Shown here: positions 8,910 through 18,675 of the stretch, in pieces
Numbering within the stretch: the stretch's first letter is position 1
Layout: each line of letters opens with the position of its first letter
Assembly (NCBI RefSeq): GCF_001421805.1
Contig: NZ_LMLC01000001.1
Span: forward strand, 992,001-1,056,000
Direction of reading: 5' to 3'
DNA: 64,000 bases
Origin: Sphingomonas sp. Leaf34
GTDB taxonomy: Bacteria; Pseudomonadota; Alphaproteobacteria; Sphingomonadales; Sphingomonadaceae
Notes under the pieces: model-generated
Databases searched by the model: none
What the model was told of the DNA's origin: nothing
Seen by the model: the letters and a program-made list of their open reading frames with translations, nothing else
Program-made: the position numbers and the translations under genes

Positions 8910-8945
8910 GCCGATTGATGCCGGCCGGGAGAAATCCCGGCCGTC

Positions 8946-10046
8946 TCAATCCTTGTCGTACGCGCCGCGCCGCATGACGTAATCGCGAGTCTCATAGGGG
9001 GCGGAGAGCCCTTCGACCCAGGCACCGTGCGCATGCGTCAGCGCCACCAGTTCCATCGCTCGTTCGCCCGGCCAACCGCGTACGCGCACCTCGTGCCGGT
9101 GCAGATCGCGGTTGGGCTCCATCATCACCCAGCCGAGCGGTCGCTCGGCCGTCGCACGTGCCCCCGCCGCCTCCATCGCGATCCGAATCCGCTCGCGCGA
9201 CGCCGCGGGCAGATACTGCCACACCACCGAATGCATCAGCACGCGCGTGACGCCCTTGCGATGCGGCTCGGCCAACCGCGCCTCGACCCAGTCCGCCGCA
9301 TCGCCTTGCACCAGATCGACGCCCTCCTCGCGCACCATCGCGATCGCCGCCGCGAGCCGCGCCTGCCGCTCGACCGCATCAACCCAGACATACGCCTCGA
9401 GCCGCGCCGCCGCGACAGGATCCGCGACATCCACCGGCTGAATGTCGACGCCGCGAGTCGACTCGATCGCGACCGGCGCGGTTTGCGGCGGCGCACCCCG
9501 CCATTCGGGGCGGATCGTGACCGGCGATGCCGATGGCCCGACCGCCACGCCGCCAAGATCGAACCGATAGCGGTCGATCAGAAGGTTGAGCCCCGCGCTC
9601 GATCCGATCTCGAGCAGCTCGAACCGCGGCCCGTATCGCTCGGCCAGATGCAAGATGCCGGTCATCATGCCCGCCGACCGCGCCGCCTCGTTGGTCTGCG
9701 GCGGCCCGTCGAGCCACGGCAGCAAGACCGCATCCTGCGCAACGAGCGTTGCCTTCACCGTGGCCGCAACGCGCGTTGGGTCGGTCTGCGCGCCGGAAAA
9801 CACCGCCGAAAGCGCCGGGTCCACGCCCGCCCGGTGCAGCGCGTGCAAGCCGCCGACCAGCCGCAACGCCAGCGCATCGGCGACCGGCTCGCCCGCCCAG
9901 TCGAGCGCCCGCCGCCCCGTCGCGCTGTCGCGATCGAGCGCGTGCGCCAGCGCCGTGCAGACCCGCGCCGTCACCGGCGCGTCCATCGCGGTGCAATAGC
10001 CCGCCTGGATGTCGAAGCATGCGCGGTTTGCCGGTTCATTTGCCAT
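8946..10046 (-). CDS. DUF2332 domain protein
   Basis: Protein of 366 residues matching the DUF2332 family by overall pattern: [19 protein letters not shown] near the N-terminus, [20 protein letters not shown] centrally, a [12 protein letters not shown] block and a C-terminal HGAWVEG. The ExGSSAGLN stretch looks like a glycine-rich SAM- or nucleotide-binding loop, so a methyltransferase-like fold is possible but unproven. The ATG at 10046 ([11 protein letters not shown]) was chosen; longer frames run into hisG. Divergent from hisG with a 46-base gap. Function unknown. Confidence 0.82.
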   Translation of the reverse strand: MANEPANRACFDIQAGYCTAMDAPVTARVCTALAHALDRDSATGRRALDWAGEPVADALALRLVGGLHALHRAGVDPALSAVFSGAQTDPTRVAATVKATLVAQDAVLLPWLDGPPQTNEAARSAGMMTGILHLAERYGPRFELLEIGSSAGLNLLIDRYRFDLGGVAVGPSASPVTIRPEWRGAPPQTAPVAIESTRGVDIQPVDVADPVAAARLEAYVWVDAVERQARLAAAIAMVREEGVDLVQGDAADWVEARLAEPHRKGVTRVLMHSVVWQYLPAASRERIRIAMEAAGARATAERPLGWVMMEPNRDLHRHEVRVRGWPGERAMELVALTHAHGAWVEGLSAPYETRDYVMRRGAYDKD

Positions 10047-10092
10047 GTGCAGGTTGTTGCACCCGCCAAGCGCCACCCGTAAAGCCCGGCGC

Positions 10093-10761
10093 GTGCCTGA
10101 CTCCCAGATCATTATCGCCGTCCCCAAGGGACGCATCCTCGCCGAGGCGCTGCCGCTGCTCGCGCGTGCCGGCATCCATCCCGAAGCGTCGTTCTCGGAC
10201 GAGAACAGCCGCGCGCTCCGGTTCGCGACCAATGATCCGGACATCTCGCTGATCCGGGTACGCGCGTTCGACGTGGCGACCTTTGTCGCGCACGGCGCGG
10301 CGCAGCTTGGCATCGTCGGTTCGGACGTGATCGCGGAGTTCGGTTACTCGGAACTCTATGCGCCGGTCGACCTCGGCATCGGCCATTGCCGGCTGTCGGT
10401 CGCGGAACCCGCCGCGATGGCGGCGAAGGACGATCCGCGCGGCTGGAGCCATGTCCGCGTCGCGACAAAATACCCGCACGTGACCGCGGCGCATTTCGCG
10501 GGCCGCGGCGTGCAGGCGGAATCCGTGAAGCTCAACGGCGCGATGGAGCTGGCCCCGACGCTCGGCCTCGCGCCGCGCATCGTCGACCTCGTCTCGTCAG
10601 GCCGCACGCTGCTCGAAAACGGGCTCGTCGAGGTCGAGACGATCATGGAGGTCACCAGCCGCCTGGTAGTCAACCGCGCCGCGATGAAGACGCGCGCACG
10701 GGTCGTGCCCTTGGTCGAGGCGTTCCGTCGCGCGGTCGAGTCGCAGGAGCAGGCCGCATGA
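10093..10761 (+). CDS. hisG: ATP phosphoribosyltransferase catalytic subunit, short form
   Basis: First committed step of histidine synthesis: ATP + PRPP to phosphoribosyl-ATP. The 222 residues correspond to the short form (HisGS), which lacks the C-terminal regulatory domain and normally needs HisZ; hisZ is not in this window. Visible motifs are the N-terminal [30 protein letters not shown] and the PRPP-site [16 protein letters not shown]. The GTG at 10093 was chosen since it places [13 protein letters not shown] at the N-terminus as in the family. Stop overlaps the hisD start (ATGA). Confidence 0.94.
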   Translation: MPDSQIIIAVPKGRILAEALPLLARAGIHPEASFSDENSRALRFATNDPDISLIRVRAFDVATFVAHGAAQLGIVGSDVIAEFGYSELYAPVDLGIGHCRLSVAEPAAMAAKDDPRGWSHVRVATKYPHVTAAHFAGRGVQAESVKLNGAMELAPTLGLAPRIVDLVSSGRTLLENGLVEVETIMEVTSRLVVNRAAMKTRARVVPLVEAFRRAVESQEQAA

Positions 10762-12053
10762 TCCGCCTTTCTACCACCGACGTGGACTTCGCGGCGCGCT
10801 TCACCGCGCTCGTCGAGGACCGCCGCGAATCCGACGCCGGCGTCACGCAGGACGTCGCCGCGATCATCGCCGCCGTCCGTCGCGATGGCGAGACCGCGAT
10901 CTGCGACCTCACGCAAAAGCACGATCGCCACGACCTCGAGAGCACCGGCTGGCAGATCGCCGCCGCCGACTGCAAGGCCGCGTTCGACGCGCTCGATCCC
11001 GATCTGCGCACCGCGCTCGAACTCGCCGCGACTCGCATCCGCGCGTATCATGAGAAACAGCGGCCGCTCGACAGCGACTCGGTCGACTCGGCGGGCGTCC
11101 GGCTCGGCGCGCGCTGGTTGCCGGTCGACGCCGCCGGGATCTACGTCCCCGGTGGCCGCGCCGCCTATCCCTCCTCGCTGCTGATGAACGCGATCCCCGC
11201 CAAGGTCGCCGGCGTCGGCCGTCTCGCGATGGTCACGCCGACCCCGGACGGCCAGATCAACCCGCTCGTCCTCGCCGCCGCGCATCTCGCCGGCGTCGAC
11301 GAGGTCTGGCGTGTCGGCGGCGCACAGGCGGTCGCCGCGCTCGCCTATGGCGCAGGCCGGATCGCGCCCGTCGACGTGATCACCGGCCCCGGCAACGCCT
11401 GGGTCGCCGAAGCCAAGCGCCAGGTCTACGGCGTCGTCGGCATCGACATGGTCGCGGGCCCGTCGGAGATCGTCGTCGTTGCGGACGCGCTCAACGACCC
11501 CGAATGGACCGCCGCCGACCTGCTCAGCCAGGCCGAGCATGACGTGACGACGCAGTCGATCCTGTTCACCGACGATGCCGCCTTCGCCGACAAGGTCGCG
11601 GACGCGGTCGACCGCCAGTTGCGCGACCTCGCCACCGAGGCGGTCGCGCGCGTCGCGTGGGACACCAACGGCGCGATCGTCGTCGTCGAGACGCTGGCGG
11701 ACGCGATCCCGCTGGTCGACCGGCTCGCCGCCGAGCATCTCCAGCTCGCCATCCCCGATCCGCAGGGTTTCTTCGACCGCATCCGCCATGCCGGCTCGGT
11801 GTTCCTCGGCCGCTACACGCCCGAGGCGATCGGCGATTACGTGGCGGGCCCGAACCACGTCCTGCCGACCGGCCGCCGTGCGCGATTCGCCAGCGGGTTG
11901 TCGGTGCTCGACTTCATGAAGCGCACCAGCTTCCTGGCGCTCGACGAAGCCGCGTTGCGTGAACTCGGCCCCGCGACCGTCGCGCTCGCCAATGCGGAGG
12001 GTTTGCCCGCGCATGCCAAATCAGTGGCGCTGCGGCTCCGCCTCAACCACTGA
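10758..12053 (+). CDS. hisD: Histidinol dehydrogenase
   Basis: Zn-dependent enzyme for the last two oxidations of histidine synthesis (L-histidinol to L-histidine). The 431-residue product has the family landmarks: [62 protein letters not shown], the catalytic/metal segment [10 protein letters not shown] and [27 protein letters not shown] with its His/Glu ligands (split here only for length). Starts inside the hisG stop (ATGA), indicating translational coupling; normal length. Confidence 0.97.
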   Translation: MIRLSTTDVDFAARFTALVEDRRESDAGVTQDVAAIIAAVRRDGETAICDLTQKHDRHDLESTGWQIAAADCKAAFDALDPDLRTALELAATRIRAYHEKQRPLDSDSVDSAGVRLGARWLPVDAAGIYVPGGRAAYPSSLLMNAIPAKVAGVGRLAMVTPTPDGQINPLVLAAAHLAGVDEVWRVGGAQAVAALAYGAGRIAPVDVITGPGNAWVAEAKRQVYGVVGIDMVAGPSEIVVVADALNDPEWTAADLLSQAEHDVTTQSILFTDDAAFADKVADAVDRQLRDLATEAVARVAWDTNGAIVVVETLADAIPLVDRLAAEHLQLAIPDPQGFFDRIRHAGSVFLGRYTPEAIGDYVAGPNHVLPTGRRARFASGLSVLDFMKRTSFLALDEAALRELGPATVALANAEGLPAHAKSVALRLRLNH

Positions 12054-12057
12054 TTTT

Positions 12058-12190
12058 GTTCGCGCGGAGGCGCGGAGGTGTCGACCTCGCCGCGCAGTGG
12101 CCCTTCGATCACCGGCCGATGAGGAGATCGGAGCGGCTGCGCCGCACGCAACACCTCCGCGTCTCCGCGCCTCCGCGCCTCCGCGCGAAC
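12058..12190. repeat. Large inverted repeat between hisD and nusB
   Basis: GTTCGCGCGGAGGCGCGGAG at 12058-12077 is mirrored by CTCCGCGCCTCCGCGCGAAC ending at 12190. The right side holds three or more tandem CTCCGCG copies, so several register alternatives exist. It could terminate hisD transcription or be a further REP-like unit; there is no clear T-run. Confidence 0.6.
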
Positions 12191-12266
12191 CAATCTTCTT
12201 CGCCTAGACACAGGCGAAACGCTAAGGGCTGACACGCAAGCCCCCCGCGCGTACAGGCAACCGCTT

Positions 12267-12722
12267 ATGTCCAGAACCGCCCCCCGCACAAAGGCGCGCG
12301 CCGCCGCGCGTCTCGCCGCCGTCCAGGCGACCTACCAGCATGAGATGGAGGGCACCGCGATGCCCGTCCTGCTCAACGAATTCCACCAGCACCGGCTCGG
12401 CGCGACGATCGAAGACGTCGAATATGCCGAGGCCGACGTCGATTTCTTCGACGACCTGGTAACCGGCGCCAACGCGCGCGCGGGCGAGATCGACGGGCTG
12501 ATCGAAGGCAAGCTCGCCAAGGGCTGGACGCTCGCGCGGCTCGACAAGCCGATGAAGGCGATCATCCGCGTCGGCACCTTCGAACTGCTCGCGCGCAAGG
12601 ACGTGCCCGTCGCCGCGGTCATCAGCGAATATGTCGACGTCGCGCATGCCTTCTACGACAAGCGCGAGTCGGGCTTCGTGAACGGGTTGCTCGACGGAAT
12701 CGCGAAAGAGGTTCGGGGCTGA
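12267..12722 (+). CDS. nusB: Transcription antitermination factor NusB
   Basis: RNA-binding antitermination factor, partner of NusE/S10 at boxA of rRNA operons. The 151-residue all-helical protein shows the family features ARLAAVQATYQHEMEG at the N-terminus, a long central helix and, near the C-terminus, the conserved AVISEYVDVAHAFYDKRESGFVNGLLD. Length is normal. The Shine-Dalgarno is weak (CAGG). Followed by a REP unit and thiL, the common nusB-thiL order of alphaproteobacteria. Confidence 0.96.
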   Translation: MSRTAPRTKARAAARLAAVQATYQHEMEGTAMPVLLNEFHQHRLGATIEDVEYAEADVDFFDDLVTGANARAGEIDGLIEGKLAKGWTLARLDKPMKAIIRVGTFELLARKDVPVAAVISEYVDVAHAFYDKRESGFVNGLLDGIAKEVRG

Positions 12723-12727
12723 ACGCT

Positions 12728-12812
12728 CGTCATCCTGCGCTCGACCCAGGATCCAGAGTAACGGCGCGCACCGTTCGTAGCTCTGGATCCTGACTTTCGT
12801 CAGGACGACGGC
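12728..12812. repeat. REP-like pair, family A
   Basis: Left arm CGTCATCCTGCGCTCGACCC at 12729 and onward pairs with a right arm at about 12780-12812 containing CTCTGGATCCTGACTTTCGT and GACGACGG. Sits in the 108-base gap between nusB and thiL. Confidence 0.75.
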
Positions 12813-12830
12813 AGTGCTTGGGGAGCAGCA

Positions 12831-13724
12831 ATGACCGAAGCCGAGTTCATCGCCGCGCTCCGCCGCCTCCCGCTCCACCCGGCGGCGCGTAGTCTCAACG
12901 ACGACACCGCGCTGCTCGATGCAGGCCCGCTCGTCATCACCACCGACACGCTCGTCGAAGGCGTGCATTTCCTGCCCAGCGACCCGCCGCAGGACGTCGC
13001 GTGGAAGCTGGTCGCGACCAACCTTTCCGACCTCGCCGCTAAGGGGGCGATCGCCGAAGGGATCCTCCTCAACTACCCCTTGGGCGACGACGCGTGGGAC
13101 CCCGCCTTTGTCGACGGGCTCGCCGACATCCTCGCGGCGTTCGACACGCGGATCATCGGTGGCGATACCGTCACGCTGCCGCCGGGCGCGCCGCGCATCC
13201 TGACCGTCACCGCGTTCGGCAGCGACGCCGCCGCGCCGGCGCGGGGCGGTGCGCGCGCCGGCGATGCGCTCTACGTCACCGGCACGATCGGCGACGCCGG
13301 CGCAGGGCTCGCCATCGCGCTCGGCGAGGACGGCCCGGCCGAGCTGCTGGCTGCGTACCGGCGCCCGCAGCCGCGCCTCGCCGACGGGCGCCTGCTCGCG
13401 CCGCAGGTCCATGCGATGATGGACGTGTCCGACGGCCTGCTGATCGACGCCGCGCGGATGGCGCGCGCGAGCGGGCTCGCGGTGGCGATCGACCTCGCCT
13501 GCATACCGTTGTCGCCTGCCTATCGTGCCTTTTCGGGCGACCGGATCGCGGCGGCGACCGCAGGCGACGATTATCAGCTCCTCTTCGCCGCGCCCGAAGA
13601 GTTCGTCACGGATGCGACGCGGATCGGCGCGTTCTCGTCCGGCGCGGGCCTTACCCTCCACGACTCGGGCACGCCCGTCCCGCTCCCGGCAAGTCTAGGC
13701 TATGAGCACGCCCCGCGGGGATAA
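12831..13724 (+). CDS. thiL: Thiamine-phosphate kinase
   Basis: Phosphorylates thiamine monophosphate to thiamine pyrophosphate with ATP, the last step of TPP synthesis. The 297 residues have the PurM-like layout: N-terminal DDTALLD (metal/ATP Asp pair), VITTDTLVEGVHF, WKLVATNLSDLAAKGA, a GGDTV stretch and DVSDGLLIDAARMARASGL in the second half. The start has GGGGAG 5 bases upstream. No TPP riboswitch was recognised upstream. Confidence 0.95.
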   Translation: MTEAEFIAALRRLPLHPAARSLNDDTALLDAGPLVITTDTLVEGVHFLPSDPPQDVAWKLVATNLSDLAAKGAIAEGILLNYPLGDDAWDPAFVDGLADILAAFDTRIIGGDTVTLPPGAPRILTVTAFGSDAAAPARGGARAGDALYVTGTIGDAGAGLAIALGEDGPAELLAAYRRPQPRLADGRLLAPQVHAMMDVSDGLLIDAARMARASGLAVAIDLACIPLSPAYRAFSGDRIAAATAGDDYQLLFAAPEEFVTDATRIGAFSSGAGLTLHDSGTPVPLPASLGYEHAPRG

Positions 13725-13815
13725 CTTGCGCAATACCCCTGCACTGATAGGCTCCGGACATCGGGACTCGGCAAAGCCGAGACCGGAGGAGGAACTGGAA
13801 AAGGGATAGCGCCGT

Positions 13816-15972
13816 ATGACGACCGTCTATTTGGCCATGATCTGCGGCGTCATTGCCGTCCTATATGGGTTCGTCACGAGTCGACAGGTGCTCGCCGCCT
13901 CTCCCGGCAACGCCAAGATGCAGGACATCGCCGCCGCCATCCAGGAAGGCGCGAAGGCCTATCTCGGGCGGCAATATACCACGATCGCGATCGTCGGCGT
14001 CATCGTCGCGGCGATCCTTCTCCTCACGCTCGGCATGATCTCGACGATCGGCTTCGTCATCGGCGCGGTGCTGTCGGGCGTCGCGGGCTATGTCGGCATG
14101 AATATCTCGGTCCGCGCCAACGTCCGCACAGCCGAGGCCGCGCGCACGTCGCTGCAGGCCGGGCTGACGATGGCGTTCCGGTCCGGCGCGGTCACCGGCA
14201 TGCTTGTGGCGGGCTTGGGGCTGCTCGCGATCAGTGCGTTCTTCTGGTATCTCACCGGTCCCGCGGGTCACGCGCCCAACGACCGGATCATCGTCGAGGC
14301 GCTGACCGCGCTCGCGTTCGGCGCATCGCTGATCTCGATCTTCGCGCGTCTGGGCGGCGGCATCTTCACCAAGGCGGCAGACGTCGGCGCGGATCTGGTC
14401 GGCAAGGTCGAGGCGGGCATCCCCGAGGACGACCCCCGCAACCCCGCGGTCATCGCCGATAACGTCGGCGACAATGTCGGCGACTGCGCAGGCATGGCTG
14501 CCGATCTGTTTGAAACCTATGTCGTCACGCTTGGCGTCACGATGATCTCTATCGCATTGCTGATCCAGGCGAGCGGTGCCGAGCTGATGCGGCTGATGAC
14601 GCTCCCGCTGCTCGTCGGCGGGGTGTGCATCGTCACCTCGATCATCGGCACCTACATGGTCCGGCTCGGCGGCGGCAGCATCATGGGGGCGCTCTACAAG
14701 GGCTTCTTCACCTCGACGTTCCTGTCGATCCCGGCGATCTATCTCGCCACGCAGTACGTGCTCGGCGATCTCCACCGCGTGATCGGCGGCGCCGGCTTCC
14801 TTGATCCCGCCACCGACGACCTGACGACTCAGGCCGCGCCATCGCTGACGCAGAGCTTCACCGGCATGGACCTGTTCTGGTCGATGATGATCGGGCTGGT
14901 CGTCACCGGGCTGATCGTGTGGATCACCGAATATTACACCGGCACCAACCACCGCCCGGTCCGGTCGATCGCCAAGGCGTCGGAGACCGGCCACGGCACC
15001 AACGTCATCCAGGGGCTTGCAATCAGCCTCGAATCGACCGCGCTGCCGACGCTCGTCATCGTCGTCGCGGTGATCGTCGCCTATCAGCTCGCCGGGATCA
15101 TCGGCATCGCCTTTGCCGCCACCGCGATGCTTGCGCAGGCGGGGATGGTCGTCGCGCTCGACGCCTATGGTCCCGTCACCGACAATGCGGGCGGCATCGC
15201 CGAGATGGCGGGCCTGCCCGACGACGTCCGCCAGCGGACCGACGCGCTCGACGCGGTCGGCAACACCACGAAGGCGGTGACCAAGGGCTATGCGATCGGC
15301 TCGGCGGGGCTCGCCGCGCTCGTGCTGTTCGGCGCCTACACCACCGATCTCGCGACCTATTTCCCCGACGTCACGGTCGATTTCAGCTTGAGCAATCCGT
15401 ACGTCATCGTCGGGCTGCTGCTCGGCGCGTTGCTCCCCTATCTGTTCGGGGCGTTCGGGATGACCGCGGTCGGTCGTGCCGCCGGCGCGGTCGTCGAGGA
15501 GGTCCGCGAGCAGTTCCGCACCAATCCCGGCATCATGCTCGGCACCAGTCGCCCCGATTACGCGCGGACGGTGGACCTCGTGACGAAGGCGGCGATCCGC
15601 GAGATGATCGTGCCCTCGCTGCTGCCGGTGCTGTCGCCGCTCGCGGTGTATTTCATCATCACCGCGGTCGCGGGGCAGGCCGCCGGCTTCGCGTCGCTCG
15701 GCGCGATGCTGCTCGGCGTGATCGTCTCCGGTCTGTTCGTCGCGATCTCGATGACCAGCGGCGGCGGGGCCTGGGACAATGCCAAGAAATATATCGAGGA
15801 CGGTAACCATGGTGGCAAGGGCTCGGAAGCGCACAAGGCCGCGGTGACGGGCGACACCGTCGGCGATCCCTACAAGGACACCGCCGGCCCTGCGGTGAAC
15901 CCGATGATCAAGATCACCAACATCGTCGCGCTGCTCTTGCTCGCGGCGCTGGCCGGCGGCGGTATCGGCTGA
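13816..15972 (+). CDS. hppA: Membrane H+-translocating pyrophosphatase (K+-independent type)
   Basis: Integral membrane pump that couples pyrophosphate hydrolysis to proton export. The 718 residues form about 16 membrane segments. Catalytic segments are present: [40 protein letters not shown] and, late, [15 protein letters not shown]. The subtype-deciding site reads [10 protein letters not shown] with Lys at residue 486, the signature of K+-independent H+-PPases (K+-dependent ones carry Ala there). A small hairpin (CTCGGCAAAGCCGAG) and a purine-rich leader precede the ATG. Confidence 0.97.
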   Translation: MTTVYLAMICGVIAVLYGFVTSRQVLAASPGNAKMQDIAAAIQEGAKAYLGRQYTTIAIVGVIVAAILLLTLGMISTIGFVIGAVLSGVAGYVGMNISVRANVRTAEAARTSLQAGLTMAFRSGAVTGMLVAGLGLLAISAFFWYLTGPAGHAPNDRIIVEALTALAFGASLISIFARLGGGIFTKAADVGADLVGKVEAGIPEDDPRNPAVIADNVGDNVGDCAGMAADLFETYVVTLGVTMISIALLIQASGAELMRLMTLPLLVGGVCIVTSIIGTYMVRLGGGSIMGALYKGFFTSTFLSIPAIYLATQYVLGDLHRVIGGAGFLDPATDDLTTQAAPSLTQSFTGMDLFWSMMIGLVVTGLIVWITEYYTGTNHRPVRSIAKASETGHGTNVIQGLAISLESTALPTLVIVVAVIVAYQLAGIIGIAFAATAMLAQAGMVVALDAYGPVTDNAGGIAEMAGLPDDVRQRTDALDAVGNTTKAVTKGYAIGSAGLAALVLFGAYTTDLATYFPDVTVDFSLSNPYVIVGLLLGALLPYLFGAFGMTAVGRAAGAVVEEVREQFRTNPGIMLGTSRPDYARTVDLVTKAAIREMIVPSLLPVLSPLAVYFIITAVAGQAAGFASLGAMLLGVIVSGLFVAISMTSGGGAWDNAKKYIEDGNHGGKGSEAHKAAVTGDTVGDPYKDTAGPAVNPMIKITNIVALLLLAALAGGGIG

Positions 15973-15979
15973 TCGAGCC

Positions 15980-16020
15980 TGATCGCCGAGCGGCGGGGTA
16001 CGCCGCCTGCTCGGCGATCA
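15980..16020 (+). terminator. Hairpin after hppA
   Basis: TGATCGCCGAG...CGGCG pairs with CGCCGCCTGCTCGGCGATCA, a strong GC stem with a short bulge, 8 bases after the hppA stop. No T-run follows, so termination is inferred from position. Confidence 0.55.
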
Positions 16021-16119
16021 TCATCGCAAGCGCGCCGCCGCCCCGCTCGAACCCTCGAAGGACATGGGCGGTGCCCCTCGCCGGAAGACTCCACAACGGA
16101 GCAAATCCGCCGACTACGG

Positions 16120-17643
16120 ATGCATCTCGCTTGGACGAACGGCAATGTGTCCCCGCATCCTCGGGTCATGCGAAACCGGCCCGAAAACCATCTCTTCTAC
16201 GGCGACAACCTTGCCGTCCTTCGCAAGGAGGTCGCCGACGAGAGCGTCGACCTGATCTATCTCGACCCGCCGTTCAATTCGAACGCCAATTACGGGATCC
16301 TGTTCAAGGAGCCCGATGGACGCGCGTCGAACGCGCAGATCGAGGCGTTCGAGGATACCTGGCACTGGAACGAGACCGCGGAAGACGCCTTCGACCAGGT
16401 CGCGCGGAGCGGCAACACCAAGGCGTTCGACCTGCTCAACGCGATGCGCGGGTTTCTCGGCGACAACGACATGATGGCGTATCTGGCGATGATGGCGGTC
16501 CGCCTGCTCGAACTGCACCGCGTGTTGAAGCCGACCGGCAGCCTGTATCTCCACTGCGATCCGACCGCGAGCCATTACCTGAAACTCCTGCTCGACGCGA
16601 TCTTCGGCAAGCGGCATTTCCAGAACGAGATCATCTGGAGCTATCGCCGCTGGCCGTCGGTGTCGCACCGGTTCCAGCGGATGCACGATTGCCTGCTGTT
16701 CTACACCAAGCGCGAAACCGGCAACCTGTTCAACACGCTCACCGTGCCGCCCTCGCCAAGTTCGCAAAAGCGCTGGAAGGGCGCGCTGCAGAAGGTGACG
16801 TTCACCGCGGACGGCGCGCGCAATCCGACGCAGGAATCGGGCCTGTCACCGGGCGTCGCGATGAACGACGTCTGGGACATTCCGATCATCGCGCCGGTCT
16901 CGAAGGAGCGGCTGGGCTATCCGACGCAAAAACCGGTGGCGCTGCTCGAGCGGATAATCGCCGCGTCGTCAAACGCGGGGGACGTGGTGCTCGACCCGTT
17001 CTGCGGCTGCGGCACCGCGGTGCACGCCGCGGAAAAGCTCAAGCGGCAATGGATCGGGATCGACGTCACGCATCTCGCCATCTCGCTGATCGAAAAGCGG
17101 ATGAAGGACGCGTTCCCCGCGGTCACGTTCACCGTCGAGGGGACGCCGAAGGACCTCGCCTCGGCGTATGATCTCGCCTTGCGCGACAAATACCAGTTCC
17201 AGTGGTGGGCGGTGTCGATGGTCGACGCGCTCCCGTTCGGCGGCCGGAAAAAGGGCGCGGACGGCGGGATCGACGGGCTGATCTATTTCAACGACCACGA
17301 TAGCGCGTCGGGCAAGATGGTCACGCACCGCGCGATCGTCTCGGTGAAGGGCGGGCTCAACCCCGACACCGCGATGGTCGAGACGCTCGCCGCGACGATC
17401 GCGCGCGAAAAGGCACCGATCGGCATCCTCATCATGAACGCCAAGCCGACGCGCGAGATGGAACGCCGCGCGGCCGCCGTCGGAATCTACCGTGCCGGTG
17501 TCGACGAGGCGTTTCCCAAACTCCAGATCCTGACGCTCGCCGACCTGTTCCAGGGCAAGCGGCCGCGCATCCCCAATGTCGACCGCGCCGCCTTCCGCCG
17601 CGCCGCACGTGAGGCGACCGTGCACCAGCCGAGCCTGTTGTGA
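16120..17643 (+). CDS. Site-specific DNA methyltransferase with Mrr-like C-terminal domain
   Basis: Probable N4-cytosine or N6-adenine DNA methyltransferase. The catalytic motif IV LDPPFN is at residues 48-53 and the SAM-binding motif I LDPFCGCGTA at 291-300, so IV precedes I (beta-type order). Residues 350-475 look like a restriction-endonuclease-like fold: KKGADGGIDG at 377-386, a strand ending VSVKGG at 407-412, then GILIMNAKPTREMERRAAAVGIYRAG, as in Mrr catalytic domains, but with Ser where Mrr has Gln/Glu before x-Lys. The start is uncertain: ATG at 16120 or at 16168 (MRNRPENHLFYGDN). No separate endonuclease or specificity gene is adjacent. Confidence 0.88.
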   Translation: MHLAWTNGNVSPHPRVMRNRPENHLFYGDNLAVLRKEVADESVDLIYLDPPFNSNANYGILFKEPDGRASNAQIEAFEDTWHWNETAEDAFDQVARSGNTKAFDLLNAMRGFLGDNDMMAYLAMMAVRLLELHRVLKPTGSLYLHCDPTASHYLKLLLDAIFGKRHFQNEIIWSYRRWPSVSHRFQRMHDCLLFYTKRETGNLFNTLTVPPSPSSQKRWKGALQKVTFTADGARNPTQESGLSPGVAMNDVWDIPIIAPVSKERLGYPTQKPVALLERIIAASSNAGDVVLDPFCGCGTAVHAAEKLKRQWIGIDVTHLAISLIEKRMKDAFPAVTFTVEGTPKDLASAYDLALRDKYQFQWWAVSMVDALPFGGRKKGADGGIDGLIYFNDHDSASGKMVTHRAIVSVKGGLNPDTAMVETLAATIAREKAPIGILIMNAKPTREMERRAAAVGIYRAGVDEAFPKLQILTLADLFQGKRPRIPNVDRAAFRRAAREATVHQPSLL

Positions 17644-17831
17644 CCGCTGCGCCGCCACCGCTCTGGCAATGACAGGACTCCCTTGTTTCTCTCCCACGGA
17701 ACGCCGATATCCGAATCACACAAGCGGGCATGGGCATGACGCCTGTGACCGCGCTTCGGCCCTGCTTTCCTTTTTCGCGAACCTGCGGTAAGGGCGCTCG
17801 TCCCGAAATTCCCCCAATTCAGAGATTATAT

Positions 17832-18050
17832 TTGGCCAAGGAAGAACTGCTCGAGATGCGCGGCCGCGTGGTGGAACTCCTCCCCAACGCGATGTTCCGG
17901 GTTCAGCTCGAAAACGACCACGAGATTCTCGGTCACACCGCCGGCAAGATGCGCAAGAACCGCATCCGCGTGCTGGTCGGCGACGAGGTGCTGTGCGAAC
18001 TCACCCCGTACGACCTGACCAAGGGTCGCATCACCTACCGCTTCAAATAA
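17832..18050 (+). CDS. infA: Translation initiation factor IF-1
   Basis: Essential OB-fold initiation factor of the 30S subunit, 72 residues: [20 protein letters not shown], then [20 protein letters not shown] and [20 protein letters not shown], ending RITYRFK. The start is a TTG at 17832 (TTG GCC AAG GAA GAA), fixed by the invariant AKEE N-terminus; upstream in-frame starts would add non-family sequence. No strong Shine-Dalgarno is visible. First gene of the infA-maf-RNase-yacG-tRNA-Phe block. Confidence 0.97.
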   Translation: MAKEELLEMRGRVVELLPNAMFRVQLENDHEILGHTAGKMRKNRIRVLVGDEVLCELTPYDLTKGRITYRFK

Positions 18051-18096
18051 GCCCGTGGGCGCCTCGGCGCCCGCCGCTTGCTGTTACGAGGCATTA

Positions 18097-18675
18097 ATGG
18101 TGGTCCCAGCACTCGTCTTGGCCTCTTCCTCGCCCCGCCGCCGCGACCTGCTCGCGCGGCTCGGCGTCGTACCGTCGCGCGTGGCCTCGCCCGATATCGA
18201 CGAGAACCCGCGCAAGGCCGAACCCCCGCGCGCCTATGCGCTGCGTCTCGCGGTCGAGAAGGCCGCCGCGGTCGCACGGGCGGAGGGCGAGATCGTCCTT
18301 GCTGGCGACACGACGATCGCGCTTGGCAGCCGCATCCTGCCGCCTGCCGATACGCTCGACATTCAGCGCGACCTGCTCGGCAAGCTATCGGGGCGGCGCC
18401 ACCATTGCCTGTCCGCGGTCTGCGTGATCGACGCGACCGGCAAGGTCCGTACGCGCATCGCCGACACGATCGTCGCGTTCAAGCCGCTCTCGGCCGCCGA
18501 GATCGACGACTATCTCGCGTGCGGCGAAGGCCTCGGCAAGGCCGGCGGCTATGCGATCCAGGGCCGCGCGGAGGCGTTCGTGCGCTTCCTCTCGGGTAGC
18601 CATTCGGGTGTGATCGGCTTGCCGTTGTTCGAAACGCGCGCGCTGCTGAAGACCGCGGGCGTCGCGCTTGCCTGA
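18097..18675 (+). CDS. Maf-like nucleotide pyrophosphatase
   Basis: House-cleaning NTP pyrophosphatase of the Maf/YceF/YhdE family, hydrolysing non-canonical or pyrimidine NTPs. The 192 residues show LVLASSSPRRRDLL at the N-terminus, DIDENPRKAEPPRAYALRLA, the catalytic AGDTTIALG, and GKAGGYAIQGRAEAFVRFLSGSHSGVIGLPL near the C-terminus (two stretches). The ATG at 18097 has ACGAGG 7 bases upstream. Ends inside the following RNase gene by 8 bases. Subfamily substrate is not assigned. Confidence 0.93.
   Translation: MVVPALVLASSSPRRRDLLARLGVVPSRVASPDIDENPRKAEPPRAYALRLAVEKAAAVARAEGEIVLAGDTTIALGSRILPPADTLDIQRDLLGKLSGRRHHCLSAVCVIDATGKVRTRIADTIVAFKPLSAAEIDDYLACGEGLGKAGGYAIQGRAEAFVRFLSGSHSGVIGLPLFETRALLKTAGVALA

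Noticed and set aside
12061..12190. CRISPR-like array suggested by repeated CTCCGCG units
   Set aside because: Units are short, contiguous and without spacers; they belong to one inverted repeat.
13725..13815. Riboswitch upstream of hppA or TPP riboswitch near thiL
   Set aside because: Only a 6-base hairpin is seen before hppA; no conserved THI-box or other riboswitch core was recognised.
13861..15834. 657-codon minus-strand frame opposite hppA
   Set aside because: Arg/Asp/Gly-rich translation with no motif, fully inside hppA, whose catalytic motifs are intact.
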